Assembly (NCBI RefSeq): GCF_005239225.2
Contig: NC_133293.1
Coordinates: 10,074,333-10,138,332 of the forward strand
Source of the DNA: Populus alba
Lineage: Eukaryota > Streptophyta > Magnoliopsida > Malpighiales > Salicaceae
Length of the DNA stretch: 64,000 bases
Direction of reading: 5' to 3'
Positions within the stretch are counted from its first letter, which is position 1, and each line of letters starts with the position of its first letter. Position numbers and translations under genes: made by a program. Below, piece by piece: positions 22,535 through 34,249 of this stretch. The notes beneath the pieces were generated by a model. It searched no databases and was not told the DNA's origin. It was given only the letters and a program-made list of their open reading frames with translations.

Positions 22535-23658
22535 CTAGTAGTACTTGAAGAGTACAAATCCTACTGCAAATAGTAGAAGAGATGGCGAAAGGCTATGAGG
22601 GGGCGCCGATGCTGATGGTGGAGTTAGAACTGGGCGACTCCCAGTAGTTGATGTCGGTGCCCCAGTATCCCCTGTAGATGATGGTGGCGTCAGGAGAGGT
22701 GTCGTATCAGATACTGGCGGGAGAGTGGATGGTGTTGGCTCGGGAACAACAGGAGCTGCTCATAAGGAATAAAACTCTTTCCGTATTAACGCTTAAACCA
22801 TTAAGTATTACATATATGCATTGAAATACAATAGACATATGACCAATAGATTACTGAGTCTAATTACCTTCAGGACTAGCAGATGGAGAAGCTCCCGGTG
22901 AGAGAGTTGGCCCAAGGGTGACAGGGCCTGCCAATCATCAGAGTATAAGCATACAGTTAACTATCTTGAACCAGAACTAATTAAAAGAAATAAAATAAAA
23001 TCATCTTAAATTAAGTGTTTGTAAGAACTCTCTGCCCAATTAATGATTGCATAACAATCAGCATTAGATTTATTCAAGTGCATAACTGTGGTTGGAATGG
23101 TCATTTAGGAGGATCAAAAGATCACGATCGATGGTTCAAAAATCATACCTGGAGCAGGAATTGGTGAAACTGTGGCTGCAAGAGCAATAAAGTTTTACAT
23201 CAGTATTTTTACTACTTATATATCAATACTCAGCTTTTGAATAATTAAAAAGAAATCAATAAATTAATAGACAGATAAAAAGAAGAAGAAGATCCTTGGT
23301 GTTTTAATTAATTACCTTTGCATTGAACTGGGACACCAGGCATGTTGCAAGCACGAGGCAGAGAAATGGCTAAAGTTCTGTTGATTGGTATGCTGAAGGG
23401 GACACTGCCGGTTACAATAAGACAGAAACAGTTCATCCCATTACTTGTGAGGTTCTTAAGAGCACCGCAACAATCTGCTGTTGGTGAGGTACTATTGGCA
23501 CCGGTACTGTTTGTAAGAAAATTCATGCATGGTGTGAAGGTAGCAAGCACCGAAGAAGTGCATGCAGTATTGATCTGGCCATAAACAGGCAAACTTATGA
23601 CTGCCAGAGCTACAGCCAGAAACGGAATCAGACGCGAAACGGGCACAAAACGCTCCAT
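22535..23658 (-). CDS. GPI-anchored lipid transfer protein (LTPG), copy 3
   Basis: Four minus-strand exons: 23658-23316, 23175-23149 (27 bases), 22927-22868 (60 bases) and 22755-22535; every junction is GT-AG and phase 1, giving 216 residues. Signal peptide to about residue 27 (LAVALAVISLPVYG). Eight cysteines at 33, 44, 63, 64, 77, 79, 104 and 113. The exons after the Cys domain encode a long Pro/Ser/Thr linker (repeats such as LTPPSS, TLSPGASPSASP) that would be heavily O-glycosylated (arabinogalactan-like), ending in the hydrophobic tail SLLLFAVGFVLFKYY that fits a GPI signal. Several N-x-S/T sites lie in the Cys domain (NST, NRT). The tiny exons make this gene easy to truncate in automatic prediction. 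Role in surface lipid export is by family. Confidence 0.87.
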
Positions 23659-23811
23659 GCCGGTGTGCTCTTGCAGCTGGGAGTACTCGGAGGAGAAAAG
23701 TAAAGGGAATTATGGTGCTCAGAACCGACGGGAAGTAGATGATTGGATTTTAGAGTTTGGAAATCTCTGTGTTGGAGAAAAAGAATGGTGAGGGAAAGGA
23801 ATTTATAGAAG

Positions 23812-23818
23812 GTGAGGG
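23812..23818 (-). promoter_or_regulatory. Probable TATA box of LTPG copy 3
   Basis: Minus-strand CTATAAAT about 155 bases upstream of the ATG at 23658. Confidence 0.4.
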
Positions 23819-25139
23819 AAATTGAGGGAATTACACAACGTATTTGAAGTTGGTTTTGAAGCTCAACTACCTTTACTAACTTTGTTCGACGAAGGATTTT
23901 GATTTTGACACCTGTTGAGTCGTGTTTTGACTTGGGCATTTGATGGGCCTACCCTAATTTAGTGTCGAGCTATAAGTGGCTATTTTGCAACTCAGAAGCC
24001 TTGATTTCAACCAATAAGAAGGTTACAAATTCTGAACAAGTTTGCTTTGACCCCTGCAATCCATTTTTTCTAAATTATTGTCGACCTACTATTAGCCATT
24101 TACTCAAATCAGAAGTTATGATCTCAGCCAATAAGAATCGTCTAAAGCTACCAATTTATTAACAAGTTTAACTACTTCAATCCAAGTTTTCTCACCACTT
24201 AAAATTGTTTGTTTGGTAAAGGAAGGGTTAAGGGTGTTCAAAAAAACAGAGTTGGATCCACGTCAAAGTTGATTAATGTAAATATTATAAATAATAGTAA
24301 GTTAAACAATTATGATACCAACCCCGACCCACGAACTCGCCTGCCTAAAGAAGAGTTCTCTATAAATCCTGACTTTATTTGGGCCGAGAGCTGTAAGACA
24401 TAGTGCTAATATTTGATACTCATAGGCGTAAATGGGTTGGGTTTATGTATGCAATCAGTCGCCCTTCTGACAATCTCAAGCCTTAGCCCTTTTATAAATA
24501 CAAATGCTTAAATTTTGGACTTTAATCAATTAAAAATCCGAAGGTCATTTGAAATTCTTATCCCTCAGCACCAATTTGGCCCCAGCTACATGCATAAGAA
24601 CAAGAACAAGAACAATTAAATAAATCATGGGTTTTGTTTTTCAATAAAATTATGATTTTGCTCGTTTTTAGAAAATCAACCATCAATCTCACTTTTTTGG
24701 GCATGCATGTGTTTGTATATGCAGACCTATATCCTTACTTCACCCATGATTAGTATTTGTCAAGAAATTATTACATGGAACTCGAACTGATTCACGCGTG
24801 CTAAATGTATTCTCATTGGTCACTAAAATGTTTTTTTTGTTGGATTTAATATCTTGATGTTAAAGATAAAAAATATACATTTTAATATATTTTTAATTAA
24901 AAAATATTTTTATAAAATTTCCTACACCAAGATTGTGTGCGTCCTTATCCATTCAGTAGACGAAGTTTATGGGCAGATCATTTGTAATCCTCGTGAATCA
25001 AGATATATCACTGAGATCACAACTTCTACATGATAATAGACTCCCAATTACATGTCCAAGTCCCAACTAGTTATGATATTGCATGTATTGTATAAGCCAT
25101 GTTAGTCCGGGCCGGGCTCCTGATCGTGCCCATCTTAAG

Positions 25140-25352
25140 AGGTGTATAGGAGTAGAATAATAGTTGTAATTTAAAGTATTTTTTATTTAAAAATATATTA
25201 AAAAATATATTTTTTATTTTTAAAAAATTATTTTTAACATGAAGAACATTCAAAATAATCTGAAAATATAAAAAAATAATAATTTTAAGCAAAATAAAAT
25301 TTAAATTTTTAAAAAATATGATTTCAACTGCGTTTCTAAACACTATCTTAAA
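25140..25352 (+). repeat. AT-rich MITE-like repeat, family copy
   Basis: Begins near GGTGTATAGGAGTAG and ends in TTTCAACTGCGTTTCTAAAC, an ending I recognise from abundant Salicaceae MITEs (AACxGCGTTTCxAAAC). The interior has the phrases TTTTTATTTAAAAATATATT and AAAATAATCTGAAAATAT. Confidence 0.55.
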
Positions 25353-25354
25353 GG

Positions 25355-25560
25355 GTTGTTTGAAAGTGTAGTAGTTAGTAGTTGTTTTTTAAAGTGTTTT
25401 TCATTAAAAAAATATATTAAAATAATAATTTTTATTATTTTTTAAATTTTATTTTTAAAAAATAACATATAAAAATGATCTGAAAGTACCAAAAAAAATT
25501 AATTTAAACCAAAAAATAACAAAATAAAGTATAAAATCAAACATGCTCTTAATCTTAAAC
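25355..25560 (+). repeat. AT-rich MITE-like repeat, family copy
   Basis: Directly follows the previous copy. Starts GGGTTGTTTGAAAGTGTAG and ends near AAATCAAACATGC, giving roughly inverted ends (GTTTGA / TCAAAC). Interior TTTTTTAAAGTGTTTTTCAT is shared with the other copies. Confidence 0.55.
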
Positions 25561-25906
25561 GCCCTGTGAAAGTAGAAAACAGTGCATCTATTCTAAAAGG
25601 AACAAATCCAAAATAAGATTGCTTTTGAAAGTTAGGTTATCAGACTTTCTTCTGTCCATTAGGGTTTGCAAGGCCGCTTTTTATGTCACTAAACACATTC
25701 ATGTCAACGAGCACCTTGCAAATGCATTTAGCACAAGGATAGCATGTGTGATCTAGGCATGGCGATCTTTCTACAACCAAGCCCTAAATCCTCACATCTA
25801 GAAACGACACGTTGGTTAATGCTCTAATAATAATTGTAAACCTGACCTCATAGACGCTGTTTTAGTTCACCAAATTATCTCAAGCTGAAGAGTTCTCTGG
25901 CCACGT

Positions 25907-25914
25907 CTATAAAT
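25907..25914 (+). promoter_or_regulatory. TATA box of LTPG copy 4
   Basis: CTATAAAT about 55 bases upstream of the ATG at 25966. Confidence 0.55.
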
Positions 25915-25965
25915 TTCCACTCCTCACACTCGCTAGAACCAGCCTTGCTATAGAACACATATCAC

Positions 25966-27061
25966 ATGGCTTCAAGAGGAATCAACATGGGTCTAGTCAT
26001 GGTCCTTATCGTGGCCATGCTTTCAGCTAAAGCCATGGCGCAATCAGGTTGCACCAATGTTCTAATTAGCATGGCTCCATGCCTAAGCTATGTCACTGGA
26101 AGCTCCTCGACTCCATCTTCTTCGTGCTGCTCGCAATTGGCTAGGGTTGTTCTATCACAGCCACAATGCCTCTGCGCCGCACTAAATGGCGGTGGTGCTT
26201 CATTAGGTCTTAACATCAACGAGACGCTTGCATTAGCACTTCCTGGTGCCTGTAAAGTACAAACCCCGCCTGTTAGCAAGTGCAATGGTAAGTTTAAAAA
26301 CAGTTGTCTTCCGGTGATTGCATGCATTATTATAGAATTTGGACTGTATAATCTAATTTTTGTGCTTTGGCAGATATTAATGGAACTGCAATGTCTCCAG
26401 CCGATTCTCCTGATGGTTTGCCAGGTAATTCTTCAAGTTCTCCATCTAATCGATGGAAATTGTTTGTCGATTGTCAAAACTTAGACGAGCCCCTCATTTT
26501 GATCCGCTAATAAAAATAGTGATCTGTGTAATTATGTTAATTATCAGATGAATGACTGAATGTCCACAATGATGTTCTAATTGATTCTTAACGTCCAAGT
26601 CCTTCTTTTAATCCCTGAATATATAATTATATACAGAAATATGAATTCAAAATTGTGCAAAAGCTAGGTTTATTAACCAACTAAACTAAATGATGAACAA
26701 AGCTTGAACAATATTTTGAGCTTAATGTTAAGCTTGAATCTGGCTCGAGCTCAATTAGATCAGAATGAACCAAATTTGATATGGTCAGAAAGTGCACCAA
26801 CTCAGTTGCATCCTCAGAAAGTGCAGAGGTACAGCTTCCAACAACATCAGGATCTTAGGCTAAGGGAAGCGTTCTGAGTGACCTGTACTTTGCCAAAATT
26901 CGTAATCTTAATTTCAAGAATGAATGAATGCAGGAGGATCTAAAGCAGTTCCAGCAACTGGAGGAAGCCCTGGAAATGGCCTCATCATAAACAAGACCCT
27001 TCAGCTCGTTCTCTTTGTTGTGTTCATGGCATCATCTGCATCAACTTTTAGCAGCTACTGA
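25966..27061 (+). CDS. GPI-anchored lipid transfer protein (LTPG), copy 4
   Basis: Three exons: 25966-26287, 26374-26424 and 26934-27061, phase-1 GT-AG junctions, 166 residues. Signal peptide to about residue 25 ([16 protein letters not shown]). Eight cysteines at 29, 39, 54, 55, 68, 70, 96 and 106 (C-x9-C-x14-CC-x12-C-x1-C-x25-C-x9-C), with the conserved [13 protein letters not shown] and ALPGAC segments that bind the acyl chain cavity. A short Ser/Pro/Gly linker and the hydrophobic end [18 protein letters not shown] fit GPI anchoring. Reading through the first donor would give a false 172-residue product, so the spliced form is preferred. Its Cys domain is very close to that of copy 5, same spacing throughout, marking the two as recent tandem duplicates. 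Confidence 0.9.
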
Positions 27062-27419
27062 GTTGTAGTTGGGGTGGCTAGCTATGAGCTTCCCGTGCGT
27101 GCTATATATATGGGATCTTATTGTCTTTTATGCTTGTTTGACGTTTTTACCTACGAAAGTTTGTAATGTTTGCTTTACTATGTATGTGTGTTGAGTATTT
27201 ACGTTGTTTAATTATAAGTGTGGTGTGATGAATAAAACCTTTCTTGCTTGCTTTTATCTTCATCAATATCATGATCAGATCTAGTTCGCAATATTGCTAT
27301 ATATAGAAAGCAAAGCTTAAAAACAAAAATAAAAAAAAGGACCTCTTAATTCGAAATTTGCAAGTTCATTACTTATGTTATTATTTTAATTTAAAATTTC
27401 ACTTTACTAGTTAGTTATT

Positions 27420-27560
27420 GTTTTTTATAATATTTTTTATTTGAAAATATATTAAAATAGTTTTTTTTTTGTTTTTAAAATTTTATTTTTAATATTAATA
27501 TATTAAAACAATCCAAAAACACTAAAAAAATTAATAAAAAAAAATTCTTGAAAAGCACAA
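27420..27560 (+). repeat. AT-rich MITE-like repeat, family copy
   Basis: Shares TTTTTATTTGAAAATATATT and AAACAATCCAAAAACACTAA with other copies. Noncoding. Confidence 0.5.
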
Positions 27561-28269
27561 TTGGATCAATAGGAGAATTTTTTTTTTTTTTCCAAGGCAA
27601 AACAATAAGTATATAAATCAATTTTCATTTTTACCAAATGAGTAAATTTAGTATCTGTTCATTTATATTTTGTAATTCTACGAAATTTTATGTGAGAGAT
27701 TTAATACTTTTAAACTTTTTTTCTATCTGTTTGTCTTAATTACATGTTTAAAACTGGATAAATAAAATACATTTATTTCAATAATACCTCAATGTAGCCA
27801 TGGTTTAAATTCTCTTGATAAGGTTATTCTGGAATCAATTTCCTTGATTGATATTTTTAAGAGGCGATTAAATTCGAATGTAAATTCTCTTGATATTTTT
27901 AATTAAAGCTTAGAGAACAAAATCATCTTAATTGAACATTTTAAACCATGGACATTTTCACTGACCAAAGTTTCAACTCTTAAGCATCAACACTATTATC
28001 GTAAAAAACCATTAAAGCCCAAAACCATTTCATGGGCCTAAAGCTAAATAATAGAAAGAGCCGCTAAGTTAGCCTTCAAGTTAAATCATAAGTGATGCGA
28101 GTCAAAATCAAAATCTGCTTGAGCTTTAAACACTCACAGTGGGTTTAACCCAGTTATTGAAAAACACAACACTAGATTACCCGATTCAGTCTGCTAGTGT
28201 TGTATTTAAAACACTATACTCACATGTTCAAAAAATCGTGTCAGCATTAGGACCATCATCCATTGGATC

Positions 28270-28460
28270 ATTTGGGAATGCAGTTCAAACCAGTATTTCA
28301 AAAAAAAAAAATTTTGTTTTTTTGTTTAAAATTAATATTATTTTAATGTTTTTTTTATTTTTTGATGCACTAATATCACAAATAATTTTTTAAAAAAATA
28401 AAAATATATATTATTTTGATATATTTCTAAATGAAAAATATTTTGAAAAACAATTATGAA
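28270..28460 (-). repeat. AT-rich MITE-like repeat, family copy
   Basis: On the minus strand it starts CTTCATAATTGTTTTTCAAA and runs into the family phrase ATTTAGAAATATATCAAAAT. The plus-strand side has GCAGTTCAAACC, close to the AACTGCGTTT-type end. Confidence 0.5.
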
Positions 28461-29845
28461 GTAATTTTTTTATTAGAGGATAGAGTAACATCATGAAGGG
28501 AAGCTTGTAGGATAAATCACTTGCCCCGCATGCGTGTGCGTTTGTGTATCGGTTTTTTTTTTTTTTACTTTAGGAGTTTCGTAAAATTGATATATCATAT
28601 ATTAGTGCTGATCTTTGATTGAAAATCAAATTAATTGCACTTATTATTTTTAAACAAGAAATCTAATGTCAAAACATAAACTAGTGAGGTTGTGAATACT
28701 TCAAGATTGGATTTGGCTCTCATTGATTGTTGTGTTGGATTGAAATGTATGGACTTGGATGTAGGTTTTGTCCCTCGTGTTTGTTGTTTTTAAAAAAACA
28801 AGTTTTTTTTGTTGAAATAAAAGACTCTCTAATATTTAAGTTGTGCTCTCATTAACTATATATTAACTGAAGTTTATGGATTTGGATGTAGATTTTGTTT
28901 ATGGTATTGGTTATTTCTAAAAAAAATAAGTCTTATTTCAGAATAAAAAACCATCTAATATTTAAACCAATAAAAGCAAGAGGATAAGTTAATGTTCATA
29001 AAAGAGCAATGGAATGAAATGATGTGAAGCAATGAGTTTGAATGGCTTAAACTTCTTTGGATTGGCTTGAATTGGAGACTTTGTTTTACCTAGCGATGAA
29101 GGTACTTGGAAAGTCACTTCAACCTTACCTTGAGGAGCAAAGTACCTCGATATATGGAGGAGAGTTTGCACCATTGGTGGAGAGGTTAGCATTGGGCTAG
29201 AGAGCAGGATTGCATGTGCCTTAAAAAGTTTGGGTCATAAAATAGGATCTTAGAGCTCACGAGAGTGATTGAATTGAAAAAAATATATTAAGGACTAATT
29301 TAACTAAAGGTGACAAGAGGTTAGTTGAAGGTGTCAAGCTAGTATATAAACCCCTCTACGACTACTTGGCCCAGGCAAGTGTGGCTTAACCTACCTCAAA
29401 TGGCGGCTCCACTTCGAGCTGGTAGTCCTTAAGTAGAATCTAGGTTAAGAAACGAGATTAGTGATTGAAATGAAAAAGAAAATTAATTGCCCAAGTATTC
29501 TTCATTAAACAAAGCTTTTAATGTAAAAAAAAATCCTTTCATAATACAAAACTATACAATATACCCAATTAGTAAAATTGGGTTTTTTTTTTTTTATTTA
29601 GATAATTAAAAAGAATCTTTTATTGTACAAATTGATCACTATATTCATATACATTCTTTAAAAAAAATATCATGGCACTGTGCAGATAATAAATTAGCTT
29701 TGTTTCTAAAACCAAGTAGTTACCTGAGCACTCCTGGGTTGTCCCAAATGCTATCCACTAAATAAGTAGCAATGTCTAACATTTTTTCATATAGCCAATC
29801 GATCCACAAGAGCGCCAAACCTCACTTTGTAAGAATTAGATATAT

Positions 29846-29915
29846 GGTTCTGGAGGCCTACGTTAACTTTAGGGTCTGTAGGATTAGTCAAAGTGTGCGC
29901 AAGCCCGAAGAAGCA
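29846..29915 (+). repeat. SINE-like fragment
   Basis: The phrase GGTCTGTAGGATTAGTCAAA followed by GTGTGCGCAAGC resembles a conserved body segment of tRNA-derived plant SINEs. No clear tRNA-like head with intact A and B boxes or clean tail is present, so this is at most a degraded piece. Confidence 0.35.
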
Positions 29916-30237
29916 TAGCTGCCACCATACTTTTTCCTAGACAGGGTTTGATCCTCGTTCACTGAAAGAATACATCACCTTTTCTTAGGTTTTAAGGCAG
30001 ACGAGTCTTAATAACAGTTGTCAGCATAGGAGAGGGCAATCAATTTCTTTGATCTTCCTCGAGAATTTTCTGCTTTCAAATCACGTCTTTTTTATTCTAA
30101 TAAAAAGGGAAAGGTGCAGAGCCAAATTCCTGTAAAGGATGGAGTCCGAAACACGTTACGCTTTCTGCTTGGGGCATGTCTGCAAGAACAAAGAAGTCTG
30201 ATGCTTTGAAAAGTAGATTGATTAGGAGAATAGTTAT

Positions 30238-30395
30238 GGTTGTTTTTTAAATAATATTTTATGTTATAATATATGTTATTGATATTTTTTTAATTTTTTA
30301 ATATTAGCATATTAAAATAATTTTAAAATACTAAAAATATATTAATTTAAAGTTAATAAAAAAAATTAATAAAATATTTTTTTAAAATATAGAAA
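30238..30395 (+). repeat. AT-rich MITE-like repeat, family copy
   Basis: Starts GGTTGTTTTTTAAATAATAT, interior ATTAAAATAATTTTAAAATA. Lies just upstream of the LTPG copy 5 promoter. Confidence 0.45.
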
Positions 30396-30634
30396 GAGGC
30401 CTCTAAGCTGCTTGGTACCAGAAGACACGTCAGACAGTAGAAGTTGTTCGCCCATAAAGCCGACCTTCAGAACTCCACATGTAAGACTCGCAGCAAATTT
30501 CCAGGGTCTCCGAGTATGAACAGCTTGAGGTCGAAGCTGGCCTGGTTGACTAGAAAGCCCACCGTTGGAAATCAGGAAGAGTTGGTCACCCACATAACGG
30601 ATCTTCTCAGTTACCTGTTCTTGCATCAGATCCC

Positions 30635-30643
30635 TATAAATGC
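30635..30643 (+). promoter_or_regulatory. TATA box of LTPG copy 5
   Basis: CTATAAATG about 100 bases upstream of the ATG at 30745. Confidence 0.5.
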
Positions 30644-30744
30644 CATACCCTTTTCTCCCCGTTCCATCAAGCTAATCAAACTCAATAGTTACAAGAGATC
30701 TTCACGTTCCACGAGCATTTCCAATACCTAAGTGAAGAGATTCA

Positions 30745-31807
30745 ATGGCCCACACAGCGATGTCAATGGGTTTGGCCATGGTCCTGGTGACCATGCTTTG
30801 GGCGGGAGCCATGGCTCAATCAGATTGTACAAATGTTTTAATCAGCATGTCACCGTGCCTAAATTACATTACAGGGAACTCCTCAACTCCATCCTCACAA
30901 TGCTGCACTCAGCTAGCTAGTGTTGTTCGATCATCACCCCAGTGCTTGTGCCAGGTTCTTAATGGCGGTGGCTCATCACTAGGGATCAATGTCAACAAAA
31001 CTCAGGCTATAGCCTTACCTGGTGCTTGCAATGTGCAAACTCCACCCATCAGTAGCTGCAATGGTAAGGAACTTGGAACTTAGTTTACTTCTCTCTTTGC
31101 AACTTCAACTTTCTTTGAATTGCCAGTGAGCTACAGCTCAATTGGCAACAGTGCCCCTCCTCCCCCAAGAGGTTTCAAGTTTAAAACTCTTCTCCTTTGA
31201 GTTTCCCTGTCAAAACTCTGCCAAAATCTGAAAGAATGGATGCTAGATCTCCCTGAACGACAGTCAGGGACGAGAATGAACTAAAATAAACGAGAAATCT
31301 CACAAGAAGGAAAATATCACTGCACATTTTCAAAATTTTCATTCTGATCTGATGCTAACTCATAACATTGTATTGGACAGGTGCCTCTCCAGCTGCCTCA
31401 CCTGCGGGAACACCAGAAGCTTCAAGCACCCCTTCAGGTACAGTATTATATGCAAATAGTGCAACTGCTGAAAGTAAAATAAATAAACAAGTCGGTGCCT
31501 CTTTACACCGAACTTTTTTTATTGCATATGATTAATTGCTATGAAAACACAGCATATGGTTGATCAAGTTATTCTATGCTTGTACACCAATAGATCCTCA
31601 TAAAAGTATTTTCATCATGTTAGACTCTGTTTTGTTATTAACTTGCTCAAGGTGACATTCACTGGTGTAGGAACTGCATCCAAAACTGTACCATCAACAC
31701 AAACAAATGGAACATCAGATGGAAGCTCCATGGATTTCTCAATCTCTTTACTGTTCTTCCTTCTCTTTGCCGCTTCATATGGTTCAACCTTCACAGTGAT
31801 TTTCTGA
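30745..31807 (+). CDS. GPI-anchored lipid transfer protein (LTPG), copy 5
   Basis: Three exons: 30745-31063, 31381-31437 and 31671-31807, all GT-AG and phase 1, 170 residues. Signal peptide to about residue 24 ([16 protein letters not shown]). Eight cysteines at 28, 38, 53, 54, 67, 69, 95 and 105 with exactly the spacing of copy 4, and shared segments [12 protein letters not shown] and LNGGG. The linker ([23 protein letters not shown]) and hydrophobic tail [24 protein letters not shown] region support GPI anchoring. Exon 1 alone is open past the donor for a few codons, which would give a truncated protein without tail. Copies 4 and 5 differ mainly in the linker. Expected role is extracellular lipid delivery to cuticle, suberin or pollen wall. 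Confidence 0.9.
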
Positions 31808-34249
31808 TCAGCCAGCCAGTCAACACTTTCACCTTTACACGTTGCATATCCTTGGTCATTGTTGTATGATATAATATATTACCGAGTGTCGGTTGAGGGT
31901 GCATGTATTGTATACTTTTTTTGCGACCTCATCAGAGGTTGGTGTAATTTTGTATTACTGAAGAGACGTTTGCTCTCTTCCCTTCCTAATAAGACATATT
32001 TATGATCTATCATATAGGTCGTCAGTACACAGTTTTTTTATGTTCTATGCATACAGCACATTAAACAGAGAGTTTAAAAGTTTGTCACTTACAAGGAGTT
32101 GAACATAAGCTGAGCTAAAAAGAACGGAAATGAATAGCATAATAACAAAAAACGATCAACAAGTTCATTTAAGGTGTTAATCTGGCAGTATTATATGTGC
32201 CGAAGTCAATATCCTACTAAGAAACAAACCATGTCAGTTACATTCCTAAAATTTAATACCACAAGTTACATCACTAAATAAAGAAAATTACAGAGGAAAA
32301 GCATCATTAGAACAGACCTTGTGTTGTAAATTCTGTCTAACAAATTATCAGATCCACTCATGCAAAAACCAAAGTCTCCAGCTCGCAGCTGCACCCAACC
32401 ACTGGAAGTTAACTTGCACAAAATGAAACCAACAGGAGACCATGCATCCACATATTCAGCCATGGCATGCTTTCCATCCTTCCACGATGCCTCTGCACTT
32501 TGAATGGCTTGTAGCTGGTTACGAAATGGTTTCCATTGACACACCTATACCCATAAAAAGATGCCTCAAATTTTATACTTAGCATACAGGCATACACTCC
32601 AGCACAAACAATGTTTTGAAGCTCGGATCACATTAAAAATACAGATTTATAAAAATGATCGGTGGCAAACCAGTCTACCAGAATCAGTTTTGATTTTGGA
32701 ATGGATTAGGAACTGAACCACCCATATTCTTGGCAAGTTAAAATTAATATAGCCATCAGTTAAACCATTCAAAAAACCTGTCCATATTTTAACTAAACTA
32801 AAAGTCCCAGCAAAACCCTTGTATCTTAGCACAGTTAAAGACTCAAAGCATGAACTTTATCATTTCTTAAATCTATGGACTATGAAGAGAAGTAAATGGG
32901 AAATAAAAAAATCCTAATTCTTTTCATGGGCGATGTTAGTTTGTAGCAAAGCTCTGGATGCTGAACATCAAGCACAATTATAGGCCCCAACTAAAGCAGC
33001 TCCAATTGCATTATCTACAGCCACCAATGGTTCTATCTTTGAGCTTAGGATAGGCTGATGAATGAAGCCAACTGCAACATCAAAACTCAGTTTGAATTAT
33101 TACAATGGCCAATCACCTTGCCAATGAATGAAGCAGGATTTCCTGGTTCAAGCTGTCGCAAATTGAAGGGTGGTGGACAGAATAAAGACCATCAGTCTAA
33201 CCCTTGTTGTTTCCTTTGTTCAATTGCTCTTACATGGCTAGTTAAAGAACAAGCTAATTTGATAGCTGAGCAACGGGTTCTAGAACATGTTCAAAACTCA
33301 CATCCAAAAACAATGTCTTTGCAAATATCCATGATAATATTCATGTGCCTATCAAACCAACTTTGGGTTTCTTCTTTTCAGTATGTTCATAGAAACTAGA
33401 ATCAAGCACGTGTAATTCAACCCCCATTATGAGTTTGAAGAAAATTGTTAACGTTATCCACTCACTTCAAGCAAAGTTAATCTGCTCTGACAATCAATAT
33501 GGAATCCTCAGCATTATTGATATCAATGGCTATTCATAAAAATCTTCAGGTCGTGCCACAAGATGGTCAACAAGGTGAAAACTACCATACTCCACATTTA
33601 CACATTGCTACAGCTTGGACAGGTATTCTTGTTCATGTCACTGAGAATACAAACTTTCACACCGGTATATTATTCACACACAGAAACAGTCAATCAAAAT
33701 CACAGAAAAAACAAAAAAAAAAAGGAAAAAAAGAAGAAGAAAACCAAGTATAGCTCCAGCCTGTACACACATCACCATAAAAAAAATAAAAATAAAAACC
33801 TAGGAAATAAAGAAGGTTTGCATGGAAAGGTGTATCATCTAACCAGAAATGCTATATCGCATTCCTACCATAAGCTTTGGGAGAGCCAGAAACGGCTTTG
33901 CTGCACAGTTTCATCTATTATGTCCATCAGATTCCAAATTAAAACCCAAATCATTTCCAGCACTGCTTCCCTACTGTTTCTGTTACTCACTCCAATATTT
34001 CTACTCTCTATCCACATCCATTCATTAGTAAGTGGCAACTGATAATTGGTGGATAATGATTAGCACACAAACAACATATGCTTCAAATCAATTAGTTTAA
34101 CCCACTGTCCAAACATAATGCATTCACCATATGCCAGAAATATGTTAACGGATACCCTGATATAGGTTTGTCAAATTCAAAGATACGCAAATATAGATAG
34201 CATTTAAGGGGGGGAAACATAGATACGAACTTCTAAAAGTCTACACGCT
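31808..34249. other. Intergenic between LTPG copy 5 and CDC73
   Basis: Convergent 3' flanks. A minus-strand block at about 32266-32544 looks like a gene remnant (separate entry), and near 32950-33060 the minus strand has a short open piece (PLVAVDNAIGAALVGAY) that might belong to the same remnant. The plus-strand Lys-rich open frames at 33500-34040 come from an A-rich tract and are not supported. Confidence 0.35.
32266..32544 (-). pseudogene. Unidentified coding-like fragment
   Basis: A minus-strand open stretch of 92 codons with balanced composition, unlike the surrounding AT-rich DNA. It includes SAEASWKDGKHAMAEYVDAW and SPVGFILCKL. I do not recognise the family. There is no clear start, splice context or partner exon. 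It could be a decayed exon or a chance open frame. Confidence 0.25.

Larger units (their letters stand above)
23819..25906. other. Intergenic between divergent LTPG copies 3 and 4
   Basis: Promoter-side spacer shared by two divergently transcribed LTPG genes. It contains two adjacent copies of the AT-rich MITE family (25140-25352, 25355-25560) and a partial one (24860-24925). No coding region supported. Confidence 0.45.
27062..30634. other. Intergenic between LTPG copies 4 and 5
   Basis: Three MITE-like copies (27420-27560, 28270-28460, 30238-30395), a SINE-like piece (29846-29915) and AT-rich filler. From 30395 to 30634 the base composition is mixed, which is the promoter of LTPG copy 5; the open frames there on both strands have no family features. 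Confidence 0.45.

Noticed and set aside
29941..29960. GGGTTTGATCCTCGTTCAC as a tRNA B-box-like site
   Set aside because: No cloverleaf or A box at the right distance; treated only as part of a possible SINE remnant.
33499..34042. Lys-rich plus-strand frames
   Set aside because: Derived from an A-rich tract (AAAAAAC/GAAGAAG); no domain and likely 3' flank of CDC73.
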